From positions 186,001 to 250,000 of the forward strand of contig JBDWCA010000011.1 in assembly GCA_039978075.1 (NCBI GenBank): DNA of 64,000 nt, in the 5' to 3' direction. The translations under genes and the position numbers were made by a program. Numbering within the stretch: position 1 is the first letter of the stretch; every line of letters begins with the position of its first letter. Shown here piece after piece: positions 50,398 to 58,566 of the stretch. The notes beneath the pieces are model-generated. The model had not been told where the DNA came from, did not search any database, and saw only the letters and a list, made by a program, of their open reading frames with translations. Origin of the DNA: Anderseniella sp039978075 (lineage in GTDB: Bacteria > Pseudomonadota > Alphaproteobacteria > Rhizobiales > Aestuariivirgaceae).

Positions 50398-51401
50398 TGC
50401 CGGTGCAGTTTGACACACCGGTATGCCGGACATTCGGCATTCGGGTACCGATAGTTGCCGGCGGACTGATGTGGCTGGCCGATGCCGATTATGTCGCTGC
50501 CGCTGCCCACGCCGGTATCATATCGTTTATCACGGCCGCCAGTTTCTCCAAGACTGACGATCTTCGTGCCCAGATACGCAAGTGCCGGGATCTGTGTGAT
50601 GGCCGCCCGTTCGGGGTCAACGTCTCGATGTTGCCCAAGCTGGTGCAGGGAGAAAAAACGCTGGAGGTTTTTCAACTGATCGTCGACGAAGGTGTCGGCT
50701 TTGTTGAAACGTCAGGGCGCAATCCCGAGGCCTATGTGCCGATGTTGAAGGACGCCGGCATCACCATACTGCACAAGGTTCCAAGTGTCCGTTTTGCGGT
50801 GAAAGCCCAAAGTGTCGGTGTCGATATGGTGTCCATTGTCGGGGCTGAATGCGGCGGCCACCCTGGTATGGAAATGATCGGCACCATGGTCAACGCGGCG
50901 CTGGCGCAGCAGCGGTTGAGCATTCCGTATCTGGTTGGCGGCGGCATTGGTACCGGCTCGCAATTGATTGCGGCCCTGGCGATGGGGGCAGATGGCGTGG
51001 TAATGGGAACCCGGTTTCTTGTTGCCGAAGAGATCAAGGCTCATGCCGGCTACAAGCAGACACTGATTGACGCATCTGAACGCGACACGGCGCTGACCAT
51101 GACAAGCGTTCGCAATACCGTCCGGACATTGCGCAATGAGACCACTGACCTGGTTACGCGCCTGGAGACTGAAAATCCGGACATCCGGATTGAAGACCTG
51201 CTACCTCATGTGTCCGGCAAGATCGGCCGTCAGGCATATGAAACAGGCGACACATCCAAAGGCCTTTTATCTGCGGGTCACGCGTTGGGATTCCTGCACG
51301 CTGTCGCTCCAATTGCCGACATTGTCAAACAGCTGGAGCGCGAAGCTGACGAAGCTCAAAACCGTCTGGGCGCGATTGTAACAGATTGCAGCAGCAGTTG
51401 A
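50397..51401 (+). CDS. Nitronate monooxygenase-like flavin oxidoreductase
   Basis: This 334-residue FMN TIM-barrel protein is of the 2-nitropropane dioxygenase/nitronate monooxygenase family. The N-terminus FGIRVPIVAGGLMWLADADY resembles class II members. It has ECGGHPGMEMIGTM and a clear FMN phosphate loop GGGIGTGSQLIAALAMGADGVVMGTRFLV (~180-208). In a beta-oxidation-like operon such proteins often act as NAD(P)H:flavin or enoyl-reductase-like enzymes rather than on nitronates. ATG 50397 overlaps the upstream stop by one base. It is the last gene of the operon. Confidence 0.88.
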   Translation: MPVQFDTPVCRTFGIRVPIVAGGLMWLADADYVAAAAHAGIISFITAASFSKTDDLRAQIRKCRDLCDGRPFGVNVSMLPKLVQGEKTLEVFQLIVDEGVGFVETSGRNPEAYVPMLKDAGITILHKVPSVRFAVKAQSVGVDMVSIVGAECGGHPGMEMIGTMVNAALAQQRLSIPYLVGGGIGTGSQLIAALAMGADGVVMGTRFLVAEEIKAHAGYKQTLIDASERDTALTMTSVRNTVRTLRNETTDLVTRLETENPDIRIEDLLPHVSGKIGRQAYETGDTSKGLLSAGHALGFLHAVAPIADIVKQLEREADEAQNRLGAIVTDCSSS

Positions 51402-51449
51402 CTTACCTGACACCGACGGTTGGTATTGCATAAAACGGCTTCCCGGTTA

Positions 51450-52580
51450 TCACGGTCTCTTGTTTACGGGCAGACAGGCATCTTTGGTGGCCGCACCTGC
51501 ATCGCGCAGAATTTCAGAATAAAAACTGCCACCTGTGCCCGTGCTTATTTTCTGCCGCGACGGCTTGGTCACATAGTCGGTTACGAGTTGAAAGTGCCGG
51601 CGTCGGAATTCATTCAGCGAACCTGTGATGGAGTTATAGGCGGACCTCGTTACAGCCGATCCACTGCGTGTCACCAGGTCACGGATGGCGGATACTGATC
51701 TGACCTCGCTGATAAAACGCCGATGTTCCGCCATCATGTAAGGTTTCATGCTGTCAAGAAAAGCAGCGGTATTTCTATTATGCCGAATGCCCAGAGCCGC
51801 ATCAAACGCCTGTATCAATGGACTTTGGGCAGCGCTGGCACCGGCAAGTATGCTGGGCGTTTCTGAAATTCCTTCGTAAATCACGCCGGGGCTCGGCCAG
51901 CCTGTGAAGAATGGCCGGACACTGTTGTAGAATATGACCGGATCGCACTGTTCCCGTACCTTCAAAACGGCGTCGGTCATGACATGCATTTGCTCAGCCA
52001 GCGACGTAAGTTTTTGCTGAAGTCCGTCGCTATCTTCCCGCAGCGACAATACAACCGCATCATACAGATCGGCCAGGAGAGGGGCACACGCAACTTCCAG
52101 ATGAAGCGCTGACGTTACGAACCAGGTTTCGTCGCGAGTCCCGAGAAATCCACACAGCAATTTTGTGTTCTCGGCACTGACTTTGCCTGCAGGGTCTATT
52201 TTCTCCCAATTGAAAAAGGCCATTGAGGCATATGTGAGTGTCGCTTTACGCTTCAGGCTGGATCCGAGCTTCACCATCGGGACGGCCAGCGGCTGAGGAA
52301 TTCGAAAGTCAGGTTCCGCCTGTCCCCAGATCCATGCGTTGGCAAGCACACACAACGCCAGAAAGAGGCGTTCCTGCTCAGCCTTTCCATTGAGCAGGTC
52401 AAGATCCAGATTGCCGATGTCGCAGATCGCTTTTCCCAGGCTTTGTTGCTTTACGTGCACTGCGAGCTCGGTCGAAATGCGGTCAATTACTGCGCATGAC
52501 TCCGGCAGCCGCTGCAAGGGATCCGTTGCCGGCACAAAGCCGCGTTGGCGTGTAATCCCGTAATGCTCCATCGGGTGCAT
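51450..52580 (-). CDS. Indoleamine 2,3-dioxygenase family protein
   Basis: This ~376-residue heme protein of the IDO family would open the indole ring of tryptophan to N-formylkynurenine. Visible family marks are YNSVRPFFTGW (~219-228), GASAAQSPLIQAFDAALGI (~247-265), matching the human GGSAGQSSVFQCFD segment, the proximal heme His329 in HFQLVTDYV, and the flexible GTGGS loop (348-352). The start is uncertain; ATG 52580 is used, with GTG 52592 and ATG 52571 as alternatives, and none has a strong ribosome site. No kynureninase or other kynurenine-pathway gene is nearby. Confidence 0.82.
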   Translation of the reverse strand: MHPMEHYGITRQRGFVPATDPLQRLPESCAVIDRISTELAVHVKQQSLGKAICDIGNLDLDLLNGKAEQERLFLALCVLANAWIWGQAEPDFRIPQPLAVPMVKLGSSLKRKATLTYASMAFFNWEKIDPAGKVSAENTKLLCGFLGTRDETWFVTSALHLEVACAPLLADLYDAVVLSLREDSDGLQQKLTSLAEQMHVMTDAVLKVREQCDPVIFYNSVRPFFTGWPSPGVIYEGISETPSILAGASAAQSPLIQAFDAALGIRHNRNTAAFLDSMKPYMMAEHRRFISEVRSVSAIRDLVTRSGSAVTRSAYNSITGSLNEFRRRHFQLVTDYVTKPSRQKISTGTGGSFYSEILRDAGAATKDACLPVNKRP

Positions 52581-52861
52581 GAGGTTACTCACTGTCCTGC
52601 CACCATGGTGCTTGTTTGCTGGTTCGCATACCTGCTTTCGCCTGCATCTGGAAAACATGGCCTCTCGGGAAACCGGAAATCGCTGAGTTCACGCTGGCTG
52701 ACATTCGCAAGACCGCATCATCGGATCAAGATGCGGATCGAAACTTGTGCACATGGTAGCGGTGATCAGGTGACCTTTGGTAGCGTTCGAGATAGTTTGT
52801 TGTTGCAAGAATCAACTGACGCACCTTGCAATACAACGGCAATCGGGTTGACGGGCTAGGA

Positions 52862-53827
52862 ATGGTGAAACGGACCGCTGCTACCAACGCCATCTTTAAC
52901 GTGGTCGGAAGTTATCTGTATTTGCGCTATGCCCGGCTCATGCTGCAGTTCCGGCGCAAGATGGGATACTGGCCGAATGTCTCGAGACCGATCAGATACA
53001 ATGAAAAACTCCTGTGGCGAAAACTGTTTGATCATGACCCCCGTTTCACACGACTAAGCAATCGGGCATATGCTCAGGAATACCTGGTTGAAAAGGCCGG
53101 TGGCAAGGCTTCCTTCGCTCCTCGTATCTGGATCGGCGATGAAATCGAGGCCATGCCTGATGAGGTTTTTCAATCTCCCACGGTACTGAAGGCGCTTCAT
53201 GGTTCGGGTTGGAATTTTTTCATTGAAGACGACCAAGTTGAGCGAAGCAGTATCAGGAAGCTGGCCAGAAGTTGGCTGACGCGGCGGTATGGCAGAGTTC
53301 ACCATGAATGGGCATATTTCGGTGTGAAACCTGGTCTGATCGCTGAAAAAATGCTGGTCAGCAAGGATGGTTCGCCACTGATTGAACTTAAGTTTCACGC
53401 CTGCAACGGCAAAGTTGTCATGTGTTTCGTGATGACGAATCCCAAAAGACCGGGTGCCCGATACGCGATTTTTGACAGGGACGGAAACAAATTGTCTGCC
53501 AGGGCGGCGGTGGTATATGAAAATGACGACGACATGTTGCCCGCGGATTATGAGCTGCCTCAAACGTTTTTTGATGCTCGTGAAATTGTCGAAACTGCAT
53601 CAAAGGGCATTGATTACGCGAGATACGATGTAATGTCCGTGAATTCAGAGATTTTCGCTGGTGAGATTACCATCTACTGTTGTGGGGGGTACGCTGCATA
53701 CAACACGGCAGAAATAGAACAAAGGTTGACGGCAGACTGGAACCTCCGGGACAGCTGGTTTCTGACTACGCCTCAAACGGGTTGGCGGCAACTCTATGCA
53801 CAGGCGTTACAGGGAAACCTGGCCTGA
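52862..53827 (+). CDS. TupA-like ATP-grasp protein
   Basis: This 321-residue protein matches the TupA-like ATP-grasp family. PIRYNEKLLWRKLFDHDPRF near the start equals the family's 'YNEK..WLKL.D' block. VLKALHGSGWNFFI gives the nucleotide-holding Lys and Gly-Ser-Gly. ELKFHACNGKVVM is the 'yKF..fnGk' block with the metal-binding region beyond. The family is named for TupA of alkaliphilic Bacillus, which makes teichuronopeptide, a polyglutamate-glucuronate cell-wall polymer. The protein probably forms an amide bond between a sugar acid and an amine or amino acid. The spacing from AGGA to ATG 52862 is very short, so the start is not fully certain. Confidence 0.82.
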   Translation: MVKRTAATNAIFNVVGSYLYLRYARLMLQFRRKMGYWPNVSRPIRYNEKLLWRKLFDHDPRFTRLSNRAYAQEYLVEKAGGKASFAPRIWIGDEIEAMPDEVFQSPTVLKALHGSGWNFFIEDDQVERSSIRKLARSWLTRRYGRVHHEWAYFGVKPGLIAEKMLVSKDGSPLIELKFHACNGKVVMCFVMTNPKRPGARYAIFDRDGNKLSARAAVVYENDDDMLPADYELPQTFFDAREIVETASKGIDYARYDVMSVNSEIFAGEITIYCCGGYAAYNTAEIEQRLTADWNLRDSWFLTTPQTGWRQLYAQALQGNLA

Positions 53828-53865
53828 ACTTTCCCATCCTGTCTGCAAGGTTGTTATCTCTATGC

Positions 53866-54660
53866 TCACGACTTCATGTCCACCATTCGGAACGCCTGAT
53901 CCATGAAGCTGCCTGGTTGAATGGCATTTGTGCCGTCGTCAGCGTTTGTTCCCATATGATGCCAGAGGTGAACGGCTTCGGTTGTGTCCGGCAGGGTGTC
54001 AAAAACATTGTTTTCCGGTGCATACAGGTTGGCTGCGTCCCGCCAGCCGACAGGGTAGTACACGCTGGGCGATTGCGCGTTGGCCTCGAGGTTGTGCCTG
54101 CGAACAGCATTGGTCAACAAGTGCGGTCCGTATATGCCCCATCGGTAATCGCCGGCTGCCACAGGAAAACCCGTCGCACTTCTTATCTGCAACCAGCGTC
54201 TGTGCAGGGGCGGATACCAGAACGGTATCGGATGCGATTGTGCGGTAAAGTCGCACAAGAAATCAGTCAGCTTGCCGCGAGGCAGTTGCAACACGGCCGA
54301 GCCGATCAACTCATTATCCTGCCAGGCCATCATGTACCCGTCGCATGACGTCAGCGGCTTGAGTACAAATATATCTGTATCAATCCACGGGCCGAGTTCT
54401 TTCTCAAACAGAAGGTACCGGAAACGATTTGAGGACAGAGATGGGCTGCCGCTGTCGCGATGTCGCATGATCTCGCTCTGAGGCAGTATGTCTTCCGCAT
54501 CCGCGATCTCGATTTCCGCAGGCAGATTTTCAGGCGGTGAATAGCAGAACAGCCTGACCTTGTGACCTGCTCTGAGCGCTGAAAGCAGGCAGGCCAAGTG
54601 AATGGAAGAAAGTCTGGGCCCAATCCACAAGGTGTTCAACTGTGTTTCAACCGTGCGCAT
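53866..54660 (-). CDS. GT32-like glycosyltransferase with DXD motif
   Basis: This 264-residue protein resembles the DXD sugar-binding (GT32/capsule) transferases. SNRFRYLLFEKELGPWIDTDIFVLKPL holds the DTD at residues 94-96, where a metal and the nucleotide sugar bind. An early TLWIGPRLSSIHLACLLSALRAGHKVRLFCY is the N-terminal strand set. The C-terminus has HLWHHMG, an acceptor-side region. Its start (ATG 54660) overlaps the stop of the preceding glycosyltransferase (TGATG), so the two are translationally coupled. It is probably cytoplasmic as no membrane span is seen. Confidence 0.82.
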   Translation of the reverse strand: MRTVETQLNTLWIGPRLSSIHLACLLSALRAGHKVRLFCYSPPENLPAEIEIADAEDILPQSEIMRHRDSGSPSLSSNRFRYLLFEKELGPWIDTDIFVLKPLTSCDGYMMAWQDNELIGSAVLQLPRGKLTDFLCDFTAQSHPIPFWYPPLHRRWLQIRSATGFPVAAGDYRWGIYGPHLLTNAVRRHNLEANAQSPSVYYPVGWRDAANLYAPENNVFDTLPDTTEAVHLWHHMGTNADDGTNAIQPGSFMDQAFRMVDMKS

Positions 54661-55715
54661 CAGACCGCCCATTCCAGTTTCGAGATCAGGTCATGGTCCG
54701 CCAGGCTTTGGGAGGACACATATCGTTGTGAGCCTTCAAACATGAAAGTCTTGCCCGCCGTTTCGCCTAAGTTGTCAAAGTACTTTGATTGTTGCTGATT
54801 GTTGTTCCAGTGATCCAGGTCACGCAGGCGGTCTTTGTTGGTCAAGGCGGCGTTGTTGAGAAACTTGAAGTGCAGCAGTGCGCCGCGCAGAGGTGAAAAA
54901 TTCCTGATGATCGGGTCGACTTCGTGCGAGGTTCTCATGCCCGCCCCCGGGGTCCACTTCATGAAGGGGACTTTGTGCAGGTAGGGCAACATGTTGCCTG
55001 CGTCGGTTTGGTCGAACATGGTACGTGCCCGGGGTCCGCCCTTGATTGCCAGCGCCGTCGAAGGCAAGAGTGAATTAAGCAGTGAAGGCTGTTCACGGCC
55101 ATAACCGGTGGCGTCGAACATTGGTGATGCATCAATCATGCGCCTGCCGGGTACATACCTGTTTCGAGGATCCCCGTCATCATACATATCCAGCATCAGG
55201 CAGGGCAGGGCGTCCAGATCCGCCCCGTTGAGCAAACCGGCAAGGTCAGCCAGGCTGCATTTTTCACACTGGTCATAAACCAGTAGTTCATCAAGATCGG
55301 CAACGACCAGCCATCTGTTTCCGAGACCACACATATCCACGGCTGCATTTATCCACTGGCTGCCAAAGCCAGATGCGGAGTAACTGCTGGTGGTGCTGAA
55401 CACGGTGCAGTCAGGCTGTTCCAGAGCATATTCCAGCGTGCCATCTGTTGACCCATTGTCGATCAACACGAAACCACTCACATCTAACTCTCTATAGTGA
55501 TTGAGGAAATCTTCGATTCGCAGGCGTTCGTTCTTCATGACACCGACACACGCAACACCACTGCCAGGAGCGGCTGGCCCGTCATCCATACGCCTGAGTT
55601 GTCCTGCGAAACGCCCGTTTCGGCGCAGAACAGCCTCAGCCCACGTAACAACTCGTGCCACGGGGTTGATCTTGCTCGCAAAGCGTTGTTTCTGTCCTTG
55701 TGTAAATTGTGTCAT
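54660..55715 (-). CDS. GT2-like glycosyltransferase (Glyco_tranf_2_4)
   Basis: This ~351-residue protein has the folding pattern of a small GT-A transferase of the Glyco_tranf_2_4/DUF23 type. It has GVMKNERLRIEDFLNHYREL, DNGSTDGT (~86-93) and the metal motif DLDE (140-143) in VVADLDELLVY. These proteins transfer a sugar to cell-surface polymers. The start is uncertain: ATG 55715 is used; GTG 55769 is an alternative that adds 18 residues, and neither has a clear ribosome site. The stop overlaps the next gene's start. It is divergent from the next glycosyltransferase at 55826. Confidence 0.82.
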   Translation of the reverse strand: MTQFTQGQKQRFASKINPVARVVTWAEAVLRRNGRFAGQLRRMDDGPAAPGSGVACVGVMKNERLRIEDFLNHYRELDVSGFVLIDNGSTDGTLEYALEQPDCTVFSTTSSYSASGFGSQWINAAVDMCGLGNRWLVVADLDELLVYDQCEKCSLADLAGLLNGADLDALPCLMLDMYDDGDPRNRYVPGRRMIDASPMFDATGYGREQPSLLNSLLPSTALAIKGGPRARTMFDQTDAGNMLPYLHKVPFMKWTPGAGMRTSHEVDPIIRNFSPLRGALLHFKFLNNAALTNKDRLRDLDHWNNNQQQSKYFDNLGETAGKTFMFEGSQRYVSSQSLADHDLISKLEWAV

Positions 55716-55825
55716 GGGGCTTTGAAAGTCGGACTTGGGGGGATGTAAGGTGATCGAACAGTGCTTCACAGGGTTGGCTCAAATACCTACAGATTGCAAC
55801 CGTTGCGGGTCACAAGGGAGACGGT

Positions 55826-56554
55826 ATGCGGTCAGTTGACTCTGCTGAGCAGCCCGGTTCGGTTGCTGTGACAAACGAAAGTTGCAATATTGACGTGGTC
55901 ATGATGGCGACGGCAGATATTGATGCATACGCAAAAGAGACGCTGGCCAATTGGCAGTCTTACTGTTTGAAACATGGCTATTCTCTGACGCACTATGATG
56001 AGCAGGTGTTGCAGGACCTGCACATAAACTGGTCCAAGATCGAACTCGCGAAACGGCACCTTCGGCAATCTGAGTGTGACTGGATGGTGGTCGCCGATGC
56101 CGACACCTGGGTTTGTGATCGGTCCAGGCGGCTTGAAGAATTCATCGATGATCAACCTGGCACGGACGCCGTTTTTTCCAGTGATGTTAGTGTACGGGCA
56201 GGACTTCTGGTTCCGCTTAACTGGCTTGGTATCTGGGAATGCCGCGCCTGGATTTGTCCCAATGCCGGGTTTTTTGCGATCCGAAATTCGCCTGAAGGCC
56301 AGGCGTTCATGGATGAGTGGATGGATTTGCCGTACGGTGAATTGGCTTATCTTGCTGACAAACCACCGCGTGACCAATGGGTTTTATGGAAAGGACTGTT
56401 CCGGAAATGGAGGTCCCGGATCAGGCTCGACAAGAAACATGTCCTTCGGGTTATTGATGATTTTCACTGGTGGCAGATAAAGACATTTGGCGACGTCCCG
56501 TTTATTGCGCATGACAAGCGGTTGACGCTTCGCCTGAAGCGGAACCAAAAATGA
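55826..56554 (+). CDS. GT34-like (GMA12/MNN10-type) nucleotide-sugar transferase
   Basis: This 242-residue protein has the profile of galactosyl-transferase GMA12/MNN10 family enzymes. VVADADTWV has a DAD metal motif at residues 91-93, following WSKIELAKRHLRQSECDWM. ICPNAGFFAIRNSPEGQAFMDEWM is the acceptor-side loop, and HWWQIKTFGDVPFIAHDKR the C-terminal His region. No signal peptide is present. It lies divergent from the GT2-like gene and just ahead of a sulfotransferase. A role in the same surface polymer is likely, but the sugar is not known. Confidence 0.78.
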   Translation: MRSVDSAEQPGSVAVTNESCNIDVVMMATADIDAYAKETLANWQSYCLKHGYSLTHYDEQVLQDLHINWSKIELAKRHLRQSECDWMVVADADTWVCDRSRRLEEFIDDQPGTDAVFSSDVSVRAGLLVPLNWLGIWECRAWICPNAGFFAIRNSPEGQAFMDEWMDLPYGELAYLADKPPRDQWVLWKGLFRKWRSRIRLDKKHVLRVIDDFHWWQIKTFGDVPFIAHDKRLTLRLKRNQK

Positions 56555-56616
56555 TTCCCGGACGTCAGGGTCTGAAAAAAGCTGCTGGGTCGATTGTTTG
56601 AGCTGCGATAGAAGTT

Positions 56617-57201
56617 ATGCCGATATTTGAAACCCCCAAAGGCAAAGTGTTGTTCATCCACATCCCGAAAACGGGAGGCAGCACGATCTCGAGGGAACTG
56701 GCCCGTCATCATCAGATTTCAATGAATACGAACTCGTCCTGGCCCGGATATGACTGCACGCCGCAACATCTGCACGCCGGACCGCTGACAGAGCTTTTTC
56801 AACCGGCAGCATTAACTTATGTGTTCACTGTTGTCAGGAATCCGGTTGACAGAATTCGTAGCGAATACAACTGGAATCAGAGAAACCGCTCCATCAAGAT
56901 GCCTTTTTGGCTCTGGCTGCGGGCAAAACTCATGCAGGTGCGGAATTCGCCTTTTCTGGATGACAATCACTTGCGGCCGCAGGAGGAGTTTCTATGTCTC
57001 GATACGGAAGTGTTCAGGCTGGAGGACGGGCTCGACAACGTGTTCCGACGCCTGAGTGAAGTGACGGGAGCGAACTATGCGGAAAACCCGGAAGCGCGCA
57101 AGGTGACGGATGTTGCCCCGCCAGCACTTTCGACTGCGGATCGAAATCTCATCGGCAAATTTTACGGCAACGATTTCAGGCGGTTTGGATATGACTCCTA
57201 G
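56617..57201 (+). CDS. Sulfotransferase (Sulfotransfer_2 type)
   Basis: This 194-residue PAPS-dependent sulfotransferase has the 5'-phosphosulfate loop IPKTGGSTISREL (16-28), and VVRNPVDRIRSEYNW (~72-86) holds the 3'-phosphate-binding Arg and Ser. The length fits a minimal sulfotransferase domain without a membrane anchor. It sits between a glycosyltransferase and an ATP-grasp ligase, so it probably sulfates the glycan or a conjugate from this locus. Small sulfotransferases of this type are known from Nod-factor and capsule modification. The acceptor is unknown. Confidence 0.85.
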   Translation: MPIFETPKGKVLFIHIPKTGGSTISRELARHHQISMNTNSSWPGYDCTPQHLHAGPLTELFQPAALTYVFTVVRNPVDRIRSEYNWNQRNRSIKMPFWLWLRAKLMQVRNSPFLDDNHLRPQEEFLCLDTEVFRLEDGLDNVFRRLSEVTGANYAENPEARKVTDVAPPALSTADRNLIGKFYGNDFRRFGYDS

Positions 57202-57246
57202 TTTTGCAGTAAATTTTAGAAAGCCGTCATTTCTCAGGATAGCTCG

Positions 57247-58566
57247 ATGAGAAAACCAAAACCGCATTTCTACCGGTTCCCGACTGCTGGCCTGTTTTCA
57301 GATTACCGCAAGCTGCCGCCGACGGAATTGAATGTGTTTCGTGCCGCGCGGGCATTTCTGGCATTTGCAGATGCGGACGTGGCACGGGTTGTCGGCTTGT
57401 TGGGGGCGTGGCCGATGCTGCCGGTCAATTTGTTGCTGGAGGTGTTGCCACCCTGGAAAAAATACAGTCGGTTTGCAGCAGATACTTTTGGCGTCCCCGC
57501 GTCGGCGCAGTTTCGTCAGAGCATGCGACTGGCGTTGAATGACGGGCCGTCGCCATCCGGTTATTACCTGGCAGGTATTGCCGAACACAAAGGTGGCCCA
57601 CAGCTGGAGGATTATATTCACGATCAGTTTCATGAAACGCTGATTGAGTTCTGCAGCTATGCTGTTGAACGCTTGCATGGTGCTCAACGCGGGTTGGATG
57701 ACAAACTGGAGTTCGAGGAAAACTGCCTTGCGTTTGGTTTGCCGTGCATTGAAACGTTTATGCGGGTCGGGGTTGATGGCAGCGTGACTGAGGTGAGGGA
57801 CGGGGCCGGGGAACGCGCGAATTGCGCACCATCACTGTTTATCAAACCGGCGCGAGGCAGCCAGGGGAAAGGCACTGAGCGATGGGACAAGACGGATGGC
57901 CGTTATTCTGACACCCAGGGCAACAAGCTGTCAGATTTTGATGCGTTGCTGCAACACCTGAAATCCCGGGCCGACGCTGGAAACAGTGATCTGCTTGTGC
58001 AGGAGGCTGCTGTCAACAGCGCTGAAATCAGAGCATTTGGTGGCCGCGCACTGAGCACAGTAAGGCTGGTAACCTTGAGAACCTCCGATGGTGTTATTCG
58101 CCCGGTTCAGGCAGGCACAAGGGTTGCTTCAAACAGTGACGCTGTTGTCGACAATTATCACTCCGGCGGTGTTTACTTTCATGTGGACTACGCCACGGGA
58201 CAAATCGGTCAGGGAACGTCAATGGATTTTCCGGATAACCCTGTGTATCTGACGCAACCTCCCGGGGCAGACATCAGATTGACCGGCAGTGTCGTTGAAG
58301 GATGGGAACAAATCCGCCATCTGGCGTTGGACATGCATGAGAAACTTACAATGCACACAGTCGGTGGATGGGATATAGCAATGACGGAGCGGGGGCCCGT
58401 GGCTGTGGAATGTAACTCCGTTCCCGGTATGCCCGCACCGCGGCAACGGCCCTTCTCCGGATTTTTGCAGACAGAATATTCCGATTTGTTGCGCAGTGAA
58501 ATTGTGGGCTTTCTGGACAAACTGGCGCCTGCCGGTTCACGCTTTCGCTTTAACACGCAAGAATGA
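57247..58566 (+). CDS. Sugar-transfer-associated ATP-grasp ligase
   Basis: This 439-residue protein is of the ATPgrasp_ST type, found beside glycosyltransferases. The ATP-binding loop FIKPARGSQGKGTERW holds Lys200 and Gly-rich 204-209. The second half has GGWDIAMTERGPVAVECNSVPGMP (~373-396), with Asp376, Glu388 and Asn390 as the metal-binding ATP-grasp residues. The N-terminal ~95 residues form a separate helical domain. It overlaps the Mur-ligase-fold gene in an ATGA, so the two make one unit, like the two halves of cyanophycin synthetase but encoded separately. The amino and carboxyl substrates are not identifiable. Confidence 0.82.
   Translation: MRKPKPHFYRFPTAGLFSDYRKLPPTELNVFRAARAFLAFADADVARVVGLLGAWPMLPVNLLLEVLPPWKKYSRFAADTFGVPASAQFRQSMRLALNDGPSPSGYYLAGIAEHKGGPQLEDYIHDQFHETLIEFCSYAVERLHGAQRGLDDKLEFEENCLAFGLPCIETFMRVGVDGSVTEVRDGAGERANCAPSLFIKPARGSQGKGTERWDKTDGRYSDTQGNKLSDFDALLQHLKSRADAGNSDLLVQEAAVNSAEIRAFGGRALSTVRLVTLRTSDGVIRPVQAGTRVASNSDAVVDNYHSGGVYFHVDYATGQIGQGTSMDFPDNPVYLTQPPGADIRLTGSVVEGWEQIRHLALDMHEKLTMHTVGGWDIAMTERGPVAVECNSVPGMPAPRQRPFSGFLQTEYSDLLRSEIVGFLDKLAPAGSRFRFNTQE

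Noticed and set aside
51402..51449. Terminator between the flavin oxidoreductase and IDO genes
   Set aside because: The 48-base convergent gap has no stem of useful length.
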